Assembly (NCBI RefSeq): GCF_004359215.1 | Contig: NC_090622.1 | Span: forward strand, 3,203,700 to 3,238,580 | Origin: Bremia lactucae | Lineage: Eukaryota; Oomycota; Peronosporomycetes; Peronosporales; Peronosporaceae | Length of the DNA stretch: 34,881 bases | Reading direction: 5' to 3' | Shown here: piece by piece, positions 1 through 8,315 of the stretch | Numbering within the stretch: position 1 is the first letter of the stretch | Layout of the letters: each line of letters begins with the position of its first letter | Notes under the pieces: generated by a model | Told to the model about the DNA's origin: nothing | Database searches by the model: none | What the model saw: the letters and a program-made list of their open reading frames with translations, nothing else | Translations under genes and position numbers: made by a program

Positions 1-1153
1 CGGTCAACGCCGTCGTCATCCTTCTGCATGAGCGCGCTGCCGATTGCAAAATTACTTGCATCGCAGACGACGCTAAAGGGCTTATCCGCGTCTGGCAATG
101 CCAAGACCGGTGCCTCTACAAGAGATTGCTTCACTGATGTGAACGCATCTTCTTGTTCTTTTAACCAAACCCATTCTGTGTCCTTTTTAAGGAGATCAGA
201 TAATGGTTTAGTTTGCTCCGCATAATTCTTGCTATACTTATGCAAGTAATTAGCGAGCCCTAGGAATTGGCGCAAATCCTTCACATGCCGTGGGATTGGC
301 CATTCCTTTACTGATTTTACCTTGTCTGGGTCTGCTCGTACACCATGTGTACCAACGATGCAGCCCAGTACAGGTATCTCAGGGACCCCTATGACGCACT
401 TTTGCAAGTTGACGTACAATTGGGCGTCCTTTAAAGTCTGCAACACAGCGTCTAAATGACGCTTGTGCGACTCTATTGCGCTCAGCCCGTCCTCGGCCCT
501 ACTATGCACGAATACATCGTCAAAGTAATGAGGCGCGTAGGCACGGTGCTGACGCATCACGTGAGCCACCACTCGGTTGAATGTCGCTGGTGCGTTTTTC
601 AAACCTTGGGGCATCACAAGCCACTCCCAAAGCATACCGCTTGGGGTGCTTACTGCCGTTTTGGCTACATCGGACTCTCTCATGAGTACCTGATAGTAGC
701 CATCCTTCAAATCCAACGCGGAAAAGATAGTTGAATTTCCCATGGAGTTCAACAAAATATCTTTCCGCGGGATTGGCGTTTGCGCCGGTATGGTCGCCGT
801 GTTCAGCTTATTGTAAGCACGAACCACGCACCATCCACCTGTGGCTTTACGCACACAAAAGGTCGGGCAGCAGTGAGGCGATTCGCTCCAAGCACATGTC
901 CCGCCTTAGCTCGCTTGTCGAAGAACTCATCGATACAATCGACTTGTTCTTTCGGCAACGGCCATTGCCTGGTCACACAATACTTGGTGCCAGGTTCGAG
1001 GTTTATCTCATGCTCGATGCCCCTATCTGCTGGTAGGCGGCTCGGCACTTCGTCTGGGCACACATATCTGATAATACAGTTCGTCGACAAGTCGGCAGTG
1101 CCCCGTTTCAGGGAACGCTCAGACAATGCGCATTTGCCTGTTTGTTGGGTCAT
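1..1153 (-). pseudogene. Ty3/gypsy pol fragment (element D): start of RT to RNase H
   Basis: Minus-strand reading gives the usual gypsy RT entry (KYCVTRQWPLPKEQ at about 990-950), then PTFCVRKATGGW, AYNKLNTATIPAQTPIPRKD, ALDLKDGYYQVLM, the catalytic box YFDD (codons 527 to 516), LRQFLGLANYLHKYSKNYAE, and RNase H DASNFAIGSALMQ at the window edge. The frame is open from about 899 to base 1. The part upstream of about 890 is in another frame, so there is one frameshift near 885-905. The upstream end stops at about 1160-1190 where the LTR of element A begins, so the piece is cut at both ends (junction and window edge). It is the least damaged RT in the window. It belongs to the same broad lineage as the other elements here but is diverged from A and E. 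Confidence 0.9.
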
Positions 1154-1186
1154 TGATAATCGTTACGTTATTTGGCGACGATTTTT

Positions 1187-1620
1187 TCGTTAATACCACT
1201 TTCTTGCATATTGCTTCAGTACAAGTCCACTTTGCACTGCCTCAGTGCGAGTGGTGTCTCACGTCACTTCTCGCACACTAGTACGTGCAGAGGAAGACTC
1301 TCTTTAAAACGCTTGCTTTAAAGAGGGTTAATTTAATACTTTTTTTAACATAATTAAGTTCTTCTTGTCTTTTTAATAGTAACTTAATTATAAACTACTA
1401 CAAATACATAATAAAAGTCTTATCTGTCTTTCTCTTTGCGCGCGTCCAGCGCTGACTGGACCGCGGAGAAGTAGATATAATAATCTATATCTACCAATGG
1501 ATAAGCTTTTAGAATATTACCATGTGAAGTAATATTCTCCAAATATTATCAACTTTTTAAATAGTATATTAATTAACAACCTTTAAGTGTTAATTTCATG
1601 TAACAATACACCTTGTTACA
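1187..1620 (-). repeat. 3' LTR of element A (outer end degraded)
   Basis: Aligns with the LTRs at 6950-7387, 23206-23623 and 33501-33951: shared landmarks are the hairpin around a GCACTGCCTCAGTGC-type motif near 1233-1248, GTCCAGCGCTGACTGGAC near 1444-1461, and the end TGTAACAATACACCTTGTTACA at 1599-1620. The expected TGTAACGGGG start is not recognisable; similarity fades at about 1185-1205, next to the pol fragment of element D. The left boundary is therefore approximate. Confidence 0.75.
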
Positions 1621-1623
1621 TAA

Positions 1624-1633
1624 CCCGTCCCTT
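1624..1633 (-). other. Polypurine tract of element A
   Basis: Minus-strand AAGGGACGGG lies 3 bp from the inner edge of the left LTR. The better preserved copy in element C reads AAGGGAGGGG. A purine tract here marks this LTR as the 3' LTR and fixes the element's transcription as minus strand. Confidence 0.65.
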
Positions 1634-1737
1634 AAACGACAATCACATTGACTGTCATTGAGAAGAGTGGTGACTATGAGACCACTTCATTAGAAACGAT
1701 CTTGATTGGTCAAAACCATCATTTTTGATTTTATCGC

Positions 1738-3370
1738 ATGGCTAACAAGTCCATGCGGTATGCGAATAGTGCGGCGCCTTCGGCTGCGGTTCGTGCAACC
1801 GCGGGCGACGCTGTCTTATTGTCTCTTGCGGCAGACATTCCGTCTGCCGTAGTGTCATCTTCTTCCGCAAAAAAAAACTATAAATGTTGCGAGTGCACGT
1901 GGTGATACACCACGTGAATGCGACCCCTCTTTGGAGGTCGACTACGAATGCGAGTCGGACGAAATTGCCGACTAGGAAAAACAAAACAGTCGTCTGATCA
2001 TCGTCAGGCGGCTGACTATGAGCCTTCGAATGAAGGGGCTCATTCAAGCAGACGTGCTGGTAGCATTCGCTACAGCATGTTCGGTTCCGACGATGAGGAA
2101 TCATCCTCATCACCAGTACCGTCCCCCGTGCCGTCACCCGCACATATTTCTGTGCGTGGTGATGACGATTGTGTAAGCCATCGTAATAAAAGTTATTGTG
2201 GTACCCCTGCTTCAGTGGGTATATTGTAGACACTAACATGTCTCGTCTTGCCCCTGCGAAAAAGCCGCGGCTTTTGCCCGAACAGCTAATTAATTGATTG
2301 CCTGAAGAGACCACCCCTCACAATGAATATCCCTTATTTATTGCGACAAAGCTACATGGCCTTTATCCCAGCGCCAAAAACTTTCGCGCTGAGGAAAACT
2401 TTTATCTCGATGGTTTTTTTTTTAAAGATCGATGGTATAGTGGCAACAATAAGCGAGATAAAGTCTTGCTTACGCAAGCCTGTAGCGCGTTCATTTGCAA
2501 TGTCAAAGACATTGGACGCGAAGCCTGGCTTCAAAGACTTAACGCGATTCGCGTTAAGTTTGAGAAACGAACTCCAACCGGTGCAAGGTATGAAATGCAT
2601 CAGTTGTCACGTGAGGCAGGACTTCCTTGCCTCACGTGGGGTGATCCCTATCCGTGTTGTGTTGACAACTCGAATCGAGTAAAAGGGGATGACGTTTCCC
2701 TTTCTTCGCCTTGGGGAAGGGCTCGCATCTCTATTGAGATGCGCGATGCGATTGACGTTTTGTAATCGATTTACCAGCTCAAGGGGCGCGTGTTTTCCGA
2801 TGGACCTTCTGAACCATCGGATGGGTCTCGTCATACTGACGGACGAAGCCCTCAACGTAAAATAATGACTGGGAATGAGGCTCCTAACTGTCATGTGAAG
2901 TTGGATAACCGCGCCAGCGAACAAGATAACTCGTTCGCTACCCCTTCACATCACGGTGGTTCTGGATACGTTCCAGAAGGAAACGTTGACCACCGTGGGA
3001 ATCCACCAATGGTCGTGGCGGAGGAGAAAAAATTAGATCCGACCCATGTGTCGGATCTAGATTCGATGATCGACAAAATCGACCGTTTCCTACATGATTT
3101 GGAGGAGGGACTTGATCACGAGCGCGGTAAGCGTCGCTCGTTAGAGCAGATGGTGCAGACTCACCATTATGAACGGTTTAGAACCGTTCGAAGCGTGCGT
3201 TCTCCATGTTGGAGTACGAACGGAATTATCACGCTCTTCGTGATGAGCTATCGTCAGTTCATCGCAGTTTCGAGGATCTTCGGACCCGATATGAGAATCT
3301 CCAGATTCAGCATGAAAATCTGGTTCGTGACCACAAGAATCTTTTCGGGATTTCTAAAAAGGGTGGTTAG
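1738..3370 (+). pseudogene. Antisense ORF of element A, frameshifted and interrupted
   Basis: This plus-strand coding region opposes the element's gag-pol. The likely start is ATG 1738, 118 bp inside the LTR. Pieces in order: an Ala/Ser-rich N-terminus (PSAAVRATAGDA) that breaks at the A-run near 1870; CDPSLEVDYECESDE; a Ser/Pro repeat (SPVPSPVPSP) at about 2110-2150; a middle region with PLFIATKLHGL, AKNFRAEENFYLD, SGNNKRDKV and DIGREAWLQ (2298-2765, ended by a TAA); then 2790-3180 leading into a coiled-coil tail ending at TAG 3368-3370. The tail is out of frame after about 3180 here but continuous in copy B. Stops at 2295 and 2763 and at least two frameshifts make it a pseudogene. No family is recognised. 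It resembles in position the antisense ORFs of plant Tat-lineage elements. Confidence 0.75.
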
Positions 3371-5992
3371 ATCCGTCCTCGGACAAAACCGCGTACTGAT
3401 GGTACAGGCGGAGCCGACCAACGTAAAACGTAGGATGCGTTCGCATCCTACGTGGCAATTCTATTGTGTACGCATTGCCTCTGCGATGTAGCACACGGGA
3501 AGGCCCAATGAACTTGGGTAGAAGTTTTCTGCTACCCACGTTAGTGACTACGCACTTAAGAAAGTTTACCGTTGAGAGTAGTACTAGATCATTAACTTTA
3601 AATGAAAGATCGTTTGCTCTTCCATGTTCGGCTGCGTTTCGTTACTGTCAATCCACTCGTTAGCAGTGTCCTGTACGAAACGGATTACTGATCTCGAGTC
3701 AGCGGAAATTCCTCTGCTGACTCATGTGTGTTGTCTTTTTCAGTGCGCTCTGCGCGCACTGCCATGACAGTTTTCTCATCTTCGATGTCGATTTCTTCGA
3801 CATCGACATCATTCGCGTCGTTGTTAACTTGGGCGCGTGATGAGCACGAGCCAGAAATGGTTTTGCTCGTGCGATCCCCCCACTTAAAACTAAAGGATCC
3901 CTCTAATTGGATGGGTATACGTCCATTGAACGCAGAAGCTCCTTATCGTCTGCGTAGGCTTTCTTTATGTCATTAAAAAGGTTGATGACGGAACACTTGA
4001 AATGAGTGTTGCAACAGTGGGATTATTTCCACTGTTGGAATGCGCAGCCGGATCGAAATCGGGTCGGCGTGATAACACATCAGCGACGAGATTAAGTCAT
4101 CCTGATTACGGCGGAGAAATTATACTCCGCAAAAAAGGATAGCCACCTCGCCATTCTTTGCAGGAGGTGTGGGCTATTTACGGCCGTGCTCAATGACGCA
4201 TGGTCCGTGTATACGATGAACGGTCTCTTCCCGAGGAGATAGACCCTAAATTTAGGCGGTGCATAATTCATGGCAAGGAGTTCCTTGTCATGCACTTAGT
4301 AATTGCGTTCAGCTGGTTGCAGCTGACGCGATTGGTAACAGATGACGCACTCCGCGCCATCTGTATCGTATTGCATTAACGCACAGCCGATTGCGAAATC
4401 CCTGGCACTACAGACCACATGGAGCGGTCTGTCTTGATCTGTAATCGCCAAGCTGGGCGATTGCATTAAGCTTTGCATAATTACTTTAAAGGAACGTTGA
4501 CAATCAGCGTTCCATAACCATTTCTCCTCTTTTTTCAAAAGACGAGAGAGATGAACTGTCATCCGGGCTTAATTGCGTGAATATTTGTGCAAATACGCTG
4601 CTAGCCGAAGGAACTTTCTAATTTCCTTGACATCGACCGAAACTGACCAGTCGGTGGTTGCCTGGATTTTTCGGGATCAGGGCGCACGCCGTGTTTACCG
4701 ACGATGCACACAAGAAGTGGTAACTCGCTTGCACCGAATATACACTTCTTGAGATTTGCGTACAACTTATGCTTTCGCATAAGCGTAAGAACCTGACGAA
4801 CGTGAGTTTTATGAGCTTGTAGTCCGTCTCACCGTCCATGGCCCGGCTATGGACGAATACATCGTCAACATAACTCGGTGCGGATTCTCGCACCGGTCTC
4901 AACAGATTCGGTACGCATATGTTAAATGTTGCAGGGGCGTTGCATAAGAATTTGATAAAATTCATCCATCAGATCCACAGACAAAAAGATGGTACTCTTA
5001 GACATACCATCTATAATTACGTATTTTCTAAGTATCGGCGTTTGAGCCGGTACCGCTGTAGCATTCAGTTTATTTATTTTGAATGCGTGCACTATCCGCA
5101 CTCTCCTGTGGCCTTTCGCACACAGAAGGTCGACGAGCGATGTGGGGAGGTCGACTCCCTTACATGGCCCGCTTTAACTCGATCGGTACAGAATTCACTG
5201 ATCGCAAGTACTTGTCCACGAGGCAGTGGCCACTGCTTCATGACACAGTACTTCGAGCCCGGTTTGAGCTAGATCTCATGTCGAGTGCCTTTCTCCTTAG
5301 GCAACTCGCATAACCTTCTTTTGGGAATACGTCCCTGAATTCTATTGAATTCTCGTATGTAGCGTTTCACTTGAGTGACTCCCAAGATTAAGTACTGTAT
5401 CTTTCAATCCGAGTCTTCACATCGAGGACACTTTTGTCCATCGATGAGCTGCTGAGAACCCGTTCGCTCTCTGCAAAATATACCGCTGACCGAATATCGG
5501 TTACGTTATCGTCCTCTGTGACGAGTACGCTGATCTGCTCGATTCTACCGCTATGCAGATCGATGCGCCTGTCGCTAGACGCACTGTCATCTTCGTTGGA
5601 GGGATGTCGCGCTCAACATATTTAAACCTACGACCCTCTAGCGACTGGCGACGAATAAAGTAATTTGACGCTCCACAGTCCAGTAGGGCTCTAAGTGACA
5701 AATCATTTGTCACTTTTAATTTCAAGGTGATGCGGGATGCCTCATCACCAGGTGCAGAGACACATAATGATTGTGTGTCTGGTGCAACTTTAGTCGAGAG
5801 ATTTGCAAATTCTCTTGAGGCTCCTGGATCAGTAGGGCGTTGTGCTCCTACTGCCCCGACCGTTTTTAGGCGGTCCACCTCACTGTTGCGATTTCGCAAC
5901 AACGTCGTACCCTCGATCGTTGCCCTTTTTGGCATTCGGTCCATAATTACCGTCAGTACCTCTCGGTACTGGGCGTGGAGCACTACACTCAT
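3354..5992 (-). pseudogene. Defective gypsy pol of element A: protease, RT, RNase H, integrase tail
   Basis: From high to low coordinates: aspartic protease around LLDCGASNYFIRR (about 5680-5640, with Cys in place of Ser/Thr in the D[ST]G box); RT entry KYCVMKQWPLPRGQ near 5240, STFCVRKATG near 5120; RT palm NAPATFN and YVDD (4872-4861); RNase H CSARDFAIGCALMQ near 4400 and HDKELLAMNYAPPKFRVY near 4270; DIKKAYADDKELL near 3960; integrase C-terminal domain KLLPKFIGPSRVL...THPTFYVGRLR (3540-3400), stop at 3354. Several stops and frameshifts separate these blocks. The zinc-binding and D,D-35-E parts of integrase are absent: only about 500 bp lies between RNase H and the integrase tail, against roughly 1.1 kb in element E. 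No chromodomain follows. Confidence 0.85.
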
Positions 5993-6845
5993 GAGCGTAG
6001 TGTACCAACTCCTGACATTTCTGCAATCGCTTGTTATTCGGAAAGCGAGGTCTCTCGCTTTTGACGTAAGAAAGGTCCATGGGTTCTGGACCTCCTAACT
6101 TGCGTCGTCTTGGAGGACGATATGATGATGAACTAGCTTGAGCCTGTCTCAAGCTAAAGTCCTCCTGTTCCGCAACGGATATTGCTTCTTCAAGCGTATC
6201 CAGTTTCAAGCGGAACAGGTGGGTCTTTACGGGACCATCCAAAAGACCTTGCATGAACACCGTAATCAACGTGTGTTCATGGACTGGGTTATTTGTTATA
6301 CAACTCGCTAAGAGTCGTATGTGCTGAAAATATGCGTGAACATCACGCTTGCCTTGCTTAAGTTTCAGAAGCTCTGAACGAGCTCTGAACTCAGCCCTTG
6401 GCGGTTCAAACGTCTGTTTGAGCCGGGCTTTAAAAGCCTATAGCGACCCAAAGACGTATGGGTCGCGCAACGTAAGGCTCAATGCCCAAGTTTTGGAGCG
6501 ACCTGCCTAATCTGATTGAGCGAATGCGACTTGCATTTGCTCGTCGACGATGTGACGTGCCCTTAATGCATCGTCCAACTCGACAAACCATCTCAAGAGA
6601 GAGTCTTCTTCGACTCCCCTATACTTAGAGATGTCAATCTTTCAGGTTTCCGGACGACGCGTGTGCGTCATCCCAGGTACAGGGTTCTGTACTTGTTGTA
6701 ACCTCAACAATTCTGCCTGTTGAGAGCCTTGCGGATTAAGCAAGGCTACCTTCTCCTTCGCCTCGTCATGTTCATGTGTATGAACTTGGCGATGATAAAT
6801 AGAGGGCATCTTTGTCAAAATCGGACAGCATGGCCAAGATGGCAT
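5880..6845 (-). pseudogene. Broken gag of element A
   Basis: Minus-strand pieces match the retrotransposon gag fold: DDALRARHIVDEQMQ near 6570, KTWALSLTLRDPYVFGS near 6480, RARSELLKLKQGKRDVHAY near 6370, then the open frame 6269-5880 with LLDGPVKTHLFRLKLDTLEEAISVAEQ. The zinc knuckle is degraded: only HYAHECSAPR survives of a CCHC motif. Stops and frameshifts occur near 6435, 6510 and 6645. The N-terminus and ATG present in copy B (23173) are not preserved. The last part overlaps the protease frame by 113 bp in a different frame. Confidence 0.8.
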
Positions 6846-6931
6846 CGTTCCCTACGGTCGAACTCATTCGTTTGACCGCACTCCTTTCTATGTCACTTAG
6901 AAAGGAGTAGCTATCACGCGAAACGGACGAA

Positions 6932-6947
6932 CTACAAAGTGCTACCA
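6932..6947 (-). other. Primer binding site of element A
   Basis: Minus-strand TGGTAGCACTTTGTAG begins 2 nt inside the right LTR. The same TGGTAGCACT start follows the 5' LTRs of elements B (23203 to 23188) and E (12823 to 12838), as expected for a tRNA whose 3' end is AGTGCTACCA. I cannot assign the tRNA. It identifies the right-hand LTR as the 5' LTR. Confidence 0.7.
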
Positions 6948-6949
6948 GG

Positions 6950-7387
6950 TGTAACGGAGCACTACTGACTTGTACTGTTTCAATAAAAGTCCACTTCGCA
7001 CTGCCTCGGTGCGAGTGGTGCCTCACGTCAGTTCACGCACCTAGTACGTGCAAAGGAAGACTCTCTTTATAGCACTTGCTTAAAAGAGGTTGATAAAACC
7101 GTATTTAATATAATTAAGTTCTTCTGCTTCTGTCTATTAAGTACTAAATTAATTTTAAACTAATACAAAACATGTAATGAAGTCTTATCTGTCTTTTTCT
7201 TTTGCGTGCGTCCAGCGCTGACTGGACCGCGGAGAAAGTAGATATAATGGTGTATATCTACCAATAGATAAGCTTTTAGGAAATTACCACGTAAAGATAT
7301 ATTCTCCAAATATTCTCTACCTTTTAGATAATATACAATTAACAACCTTAAAGTGTTAATTTTCTTGTAACGATACACCCCGTTACA
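6950..7387 (-). repeat. 5' LTR of element A, 438 bp
   Basis: Bounded on the plus strand by TGTAACGGAG at 6950 and CCCGTTACA ending at 7387, which form the short terminal inverted repeat typical of LTRs (TG...CA). It contains the conserved hairpins CGCACTGCCTCGGTGCG near 6992-7008 and GTCCAGCGCTGACTGGAC near 7211-7228, and a palindrome-rich AT segment near 7240-7330. Confidence 0.85.
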
Positions 7388-7826
7388 CGTGTAGATCGGT
7401 TGATTCAAACTAAAATCAACCAATTAAAAGAATCACTGTCTTATCGCGTCAATATTACCAAAATTGGTAATATTGGAACTGTTAAGTCGAATTTGATAAA
7501 AGACCAAAAAATCTATTGATTTTCTCTTAAAGGAAATCGTATTTATTATTCCTCTTACCGAAAATAATATTTATGAAACGGAAACACCATTACAATGTAC
7601 TTACAGGGCTTTTTAAATATGACCTGAATGCCTTTAAGAAATTACCCCGTATTCACCTAACATATGCTCCAGCGCAATTAACAAATTGACGAAATTGACA
7701 ACCAGAAATAATTCGGAGTGTACTACTTCAATAGCTTTTAAATGTCAAGTAAAATTTGACGCTTACAGATTTAATTAATACATCAACATTAAATTACGTA
7801 GCATCATTGTTGTTTGTATTATCCTT
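7388..7826. other. AT-rich spacer between LTR and effector gene
   Basis: No coding signal. It holds one striking near-palindrome at 7450-7475. It is the 3' flank of the minus-strand effector gene that ends at 7827, so it likely contains that gene's 3' UTR. Confidence 0.6.
7450..7475. repeat. Perfect 12-bp inverted repeat with 2-bp centre
   Basis: CAATATTACCAA (7450-7461) and its exact reverse complement TTGGTAATATTG (7464-7475) are separated by AA. It could be a hairpin in the effector 3' UTR or the footprint of a small inverted-repeat element. No function is assigned. Confidence 0.7.
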
Positions 7827-8252
7827 TTAGTTGTCATCTGTATTGAGCTTTTCCATGCCATTTTCAAGATCTATTCTCTTTCTTGCATCGGCTCTTTTTC
7901 TTCTTTTTGCTGCCATTGTTTTTTCAACTGGGTCTATCTCTCTTTTTACAGTCTCTGATTTGCTTGTAGCTCCTTTTGCGGTTGAAGCTGTATCAGTAAT
8001 CTCTTTCGCGGCTTCTTGGAACAACTTCTCGTCTTCTTTGGAGAATTTGAATAGTTTGGAGCTGGAAAACATTCTCTCCTCAGATTTCGCAGATTTGCGC
8101 AGTTCTCCAGCTTTCAGGTATCTAGCAACTGGCGCGACTGGGATTGTGTCACGCATTTCCTGCTCTATATTAGCGGCTACGAGGAAAGCACTCGAATCTC
8201 CGAGGGAAATCGCAGACACAAAAATACTGCTAATCAGGAGCATACGCACCAT
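7827..8252 (-). CDS. Secreted RxLR-EER-like effector candidate (RYLK variant)
   Basis: The start at 8252 is chosen because it places a signal peptide at the N-terminus (MVRMLLISSIFVSAISLGDSS, cleavage perhaps after residue 22); the open frame extends upstream to 8351 but that extension lies over the core promoter. The product is 141 aa. At residues 44-47 is RYLK, a Lys variant of RxLR, followed by AGELRKSAK and a perfect EER at 58-60; this spacing is classic for oomycete host-translocated effectors. The C-terminal part is highly charged, with KLFKFSKEDEKLFQEAAKEI and a basic stretch AAKRRKRADARKR (about residues 114-126) that could act as a nuclear localisation signal. No WY fold is evident. 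The gene stands alone, 440 bp from an LTR. Known: RxLR-EER leaders mark secreted effectors. Inferred: function inside the host plant cell. The non-canonical motif is the main doubt. Confidence 0.75.
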   Translation of the reverse strand: MVRMLLISSIFVSAISLGDSSAFLVAANIEQEMRDTIPVAPVARYLKAGELRKSAKSEERMFSSSKLFKFSKEDEKLFQEAAKEITDTASTAKGATSKSETVKREIDPVEKTMAAKRRKRADARKRIDLENGMEKLNTDDN

Positions 8253-8293
8253 GTCGCTCGTTGAAATAAGAAAGAAAGAGATCTTACTGAGAC

Positions 8294-8315
8294 GGAAGCA
8301 AAATGATAATGACTC
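8294..8315 (-). promoter_or_regulatory. Oomycete Inr/FPR-like core promoter of the RYLK effector
   Basis: On the minus strand GAGTCATTATCATTTTGCTTCC fits the oomycete initiator (TCATT core) directly followed by the flanking promoter region (CAWTTTNYY: CATTTTGCT). The A of TCA at about 8312 would give a 5' UTR of about 60 nt before the ATG at 8252, which supports that start. Confidence 0.6.

Larger units (their letters stand above)
1187..7387 (-). mobile_element. Ty3/gypsy LTR retrotransposon A with antisense ORF, defective
   Basis: Read on the minus strand the order is 5' LTR (7387-6950), PBS (6947-6932), gag remnants, protease, RT, RNase H, integrase tail, antisense ORF on the opposite strand, polypurine tract (1633-1624) and 3' LTR (1620-1187). 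The two LTRs align along most of their length but differ at many sites, so the insertion is not recent. No target-site duplication can be checked because the outer end of the 3' LTR is degraded. The integrase catalytic core is missing and gag, pol and the antisense ORF are all broken, so the copy cannot move on its own. Its central 3.1 kb is almost identical to element B. Confidence 0.85.

Noticed and set aside
1738..3370. Antisense ORF as an envelope gene
   Set aside because: It is on the wrong strand for a spliced env and has no signal peptide, transmembrane segment or glycoprotein features.
4919..5313. Plus-strand ORFs over element A pol (also at 21147-21541 in B)
   Set aside because: They lie opposite RT motifs read clearly on the minus strand and recur only because A and B share the core; there is no motif of their own.
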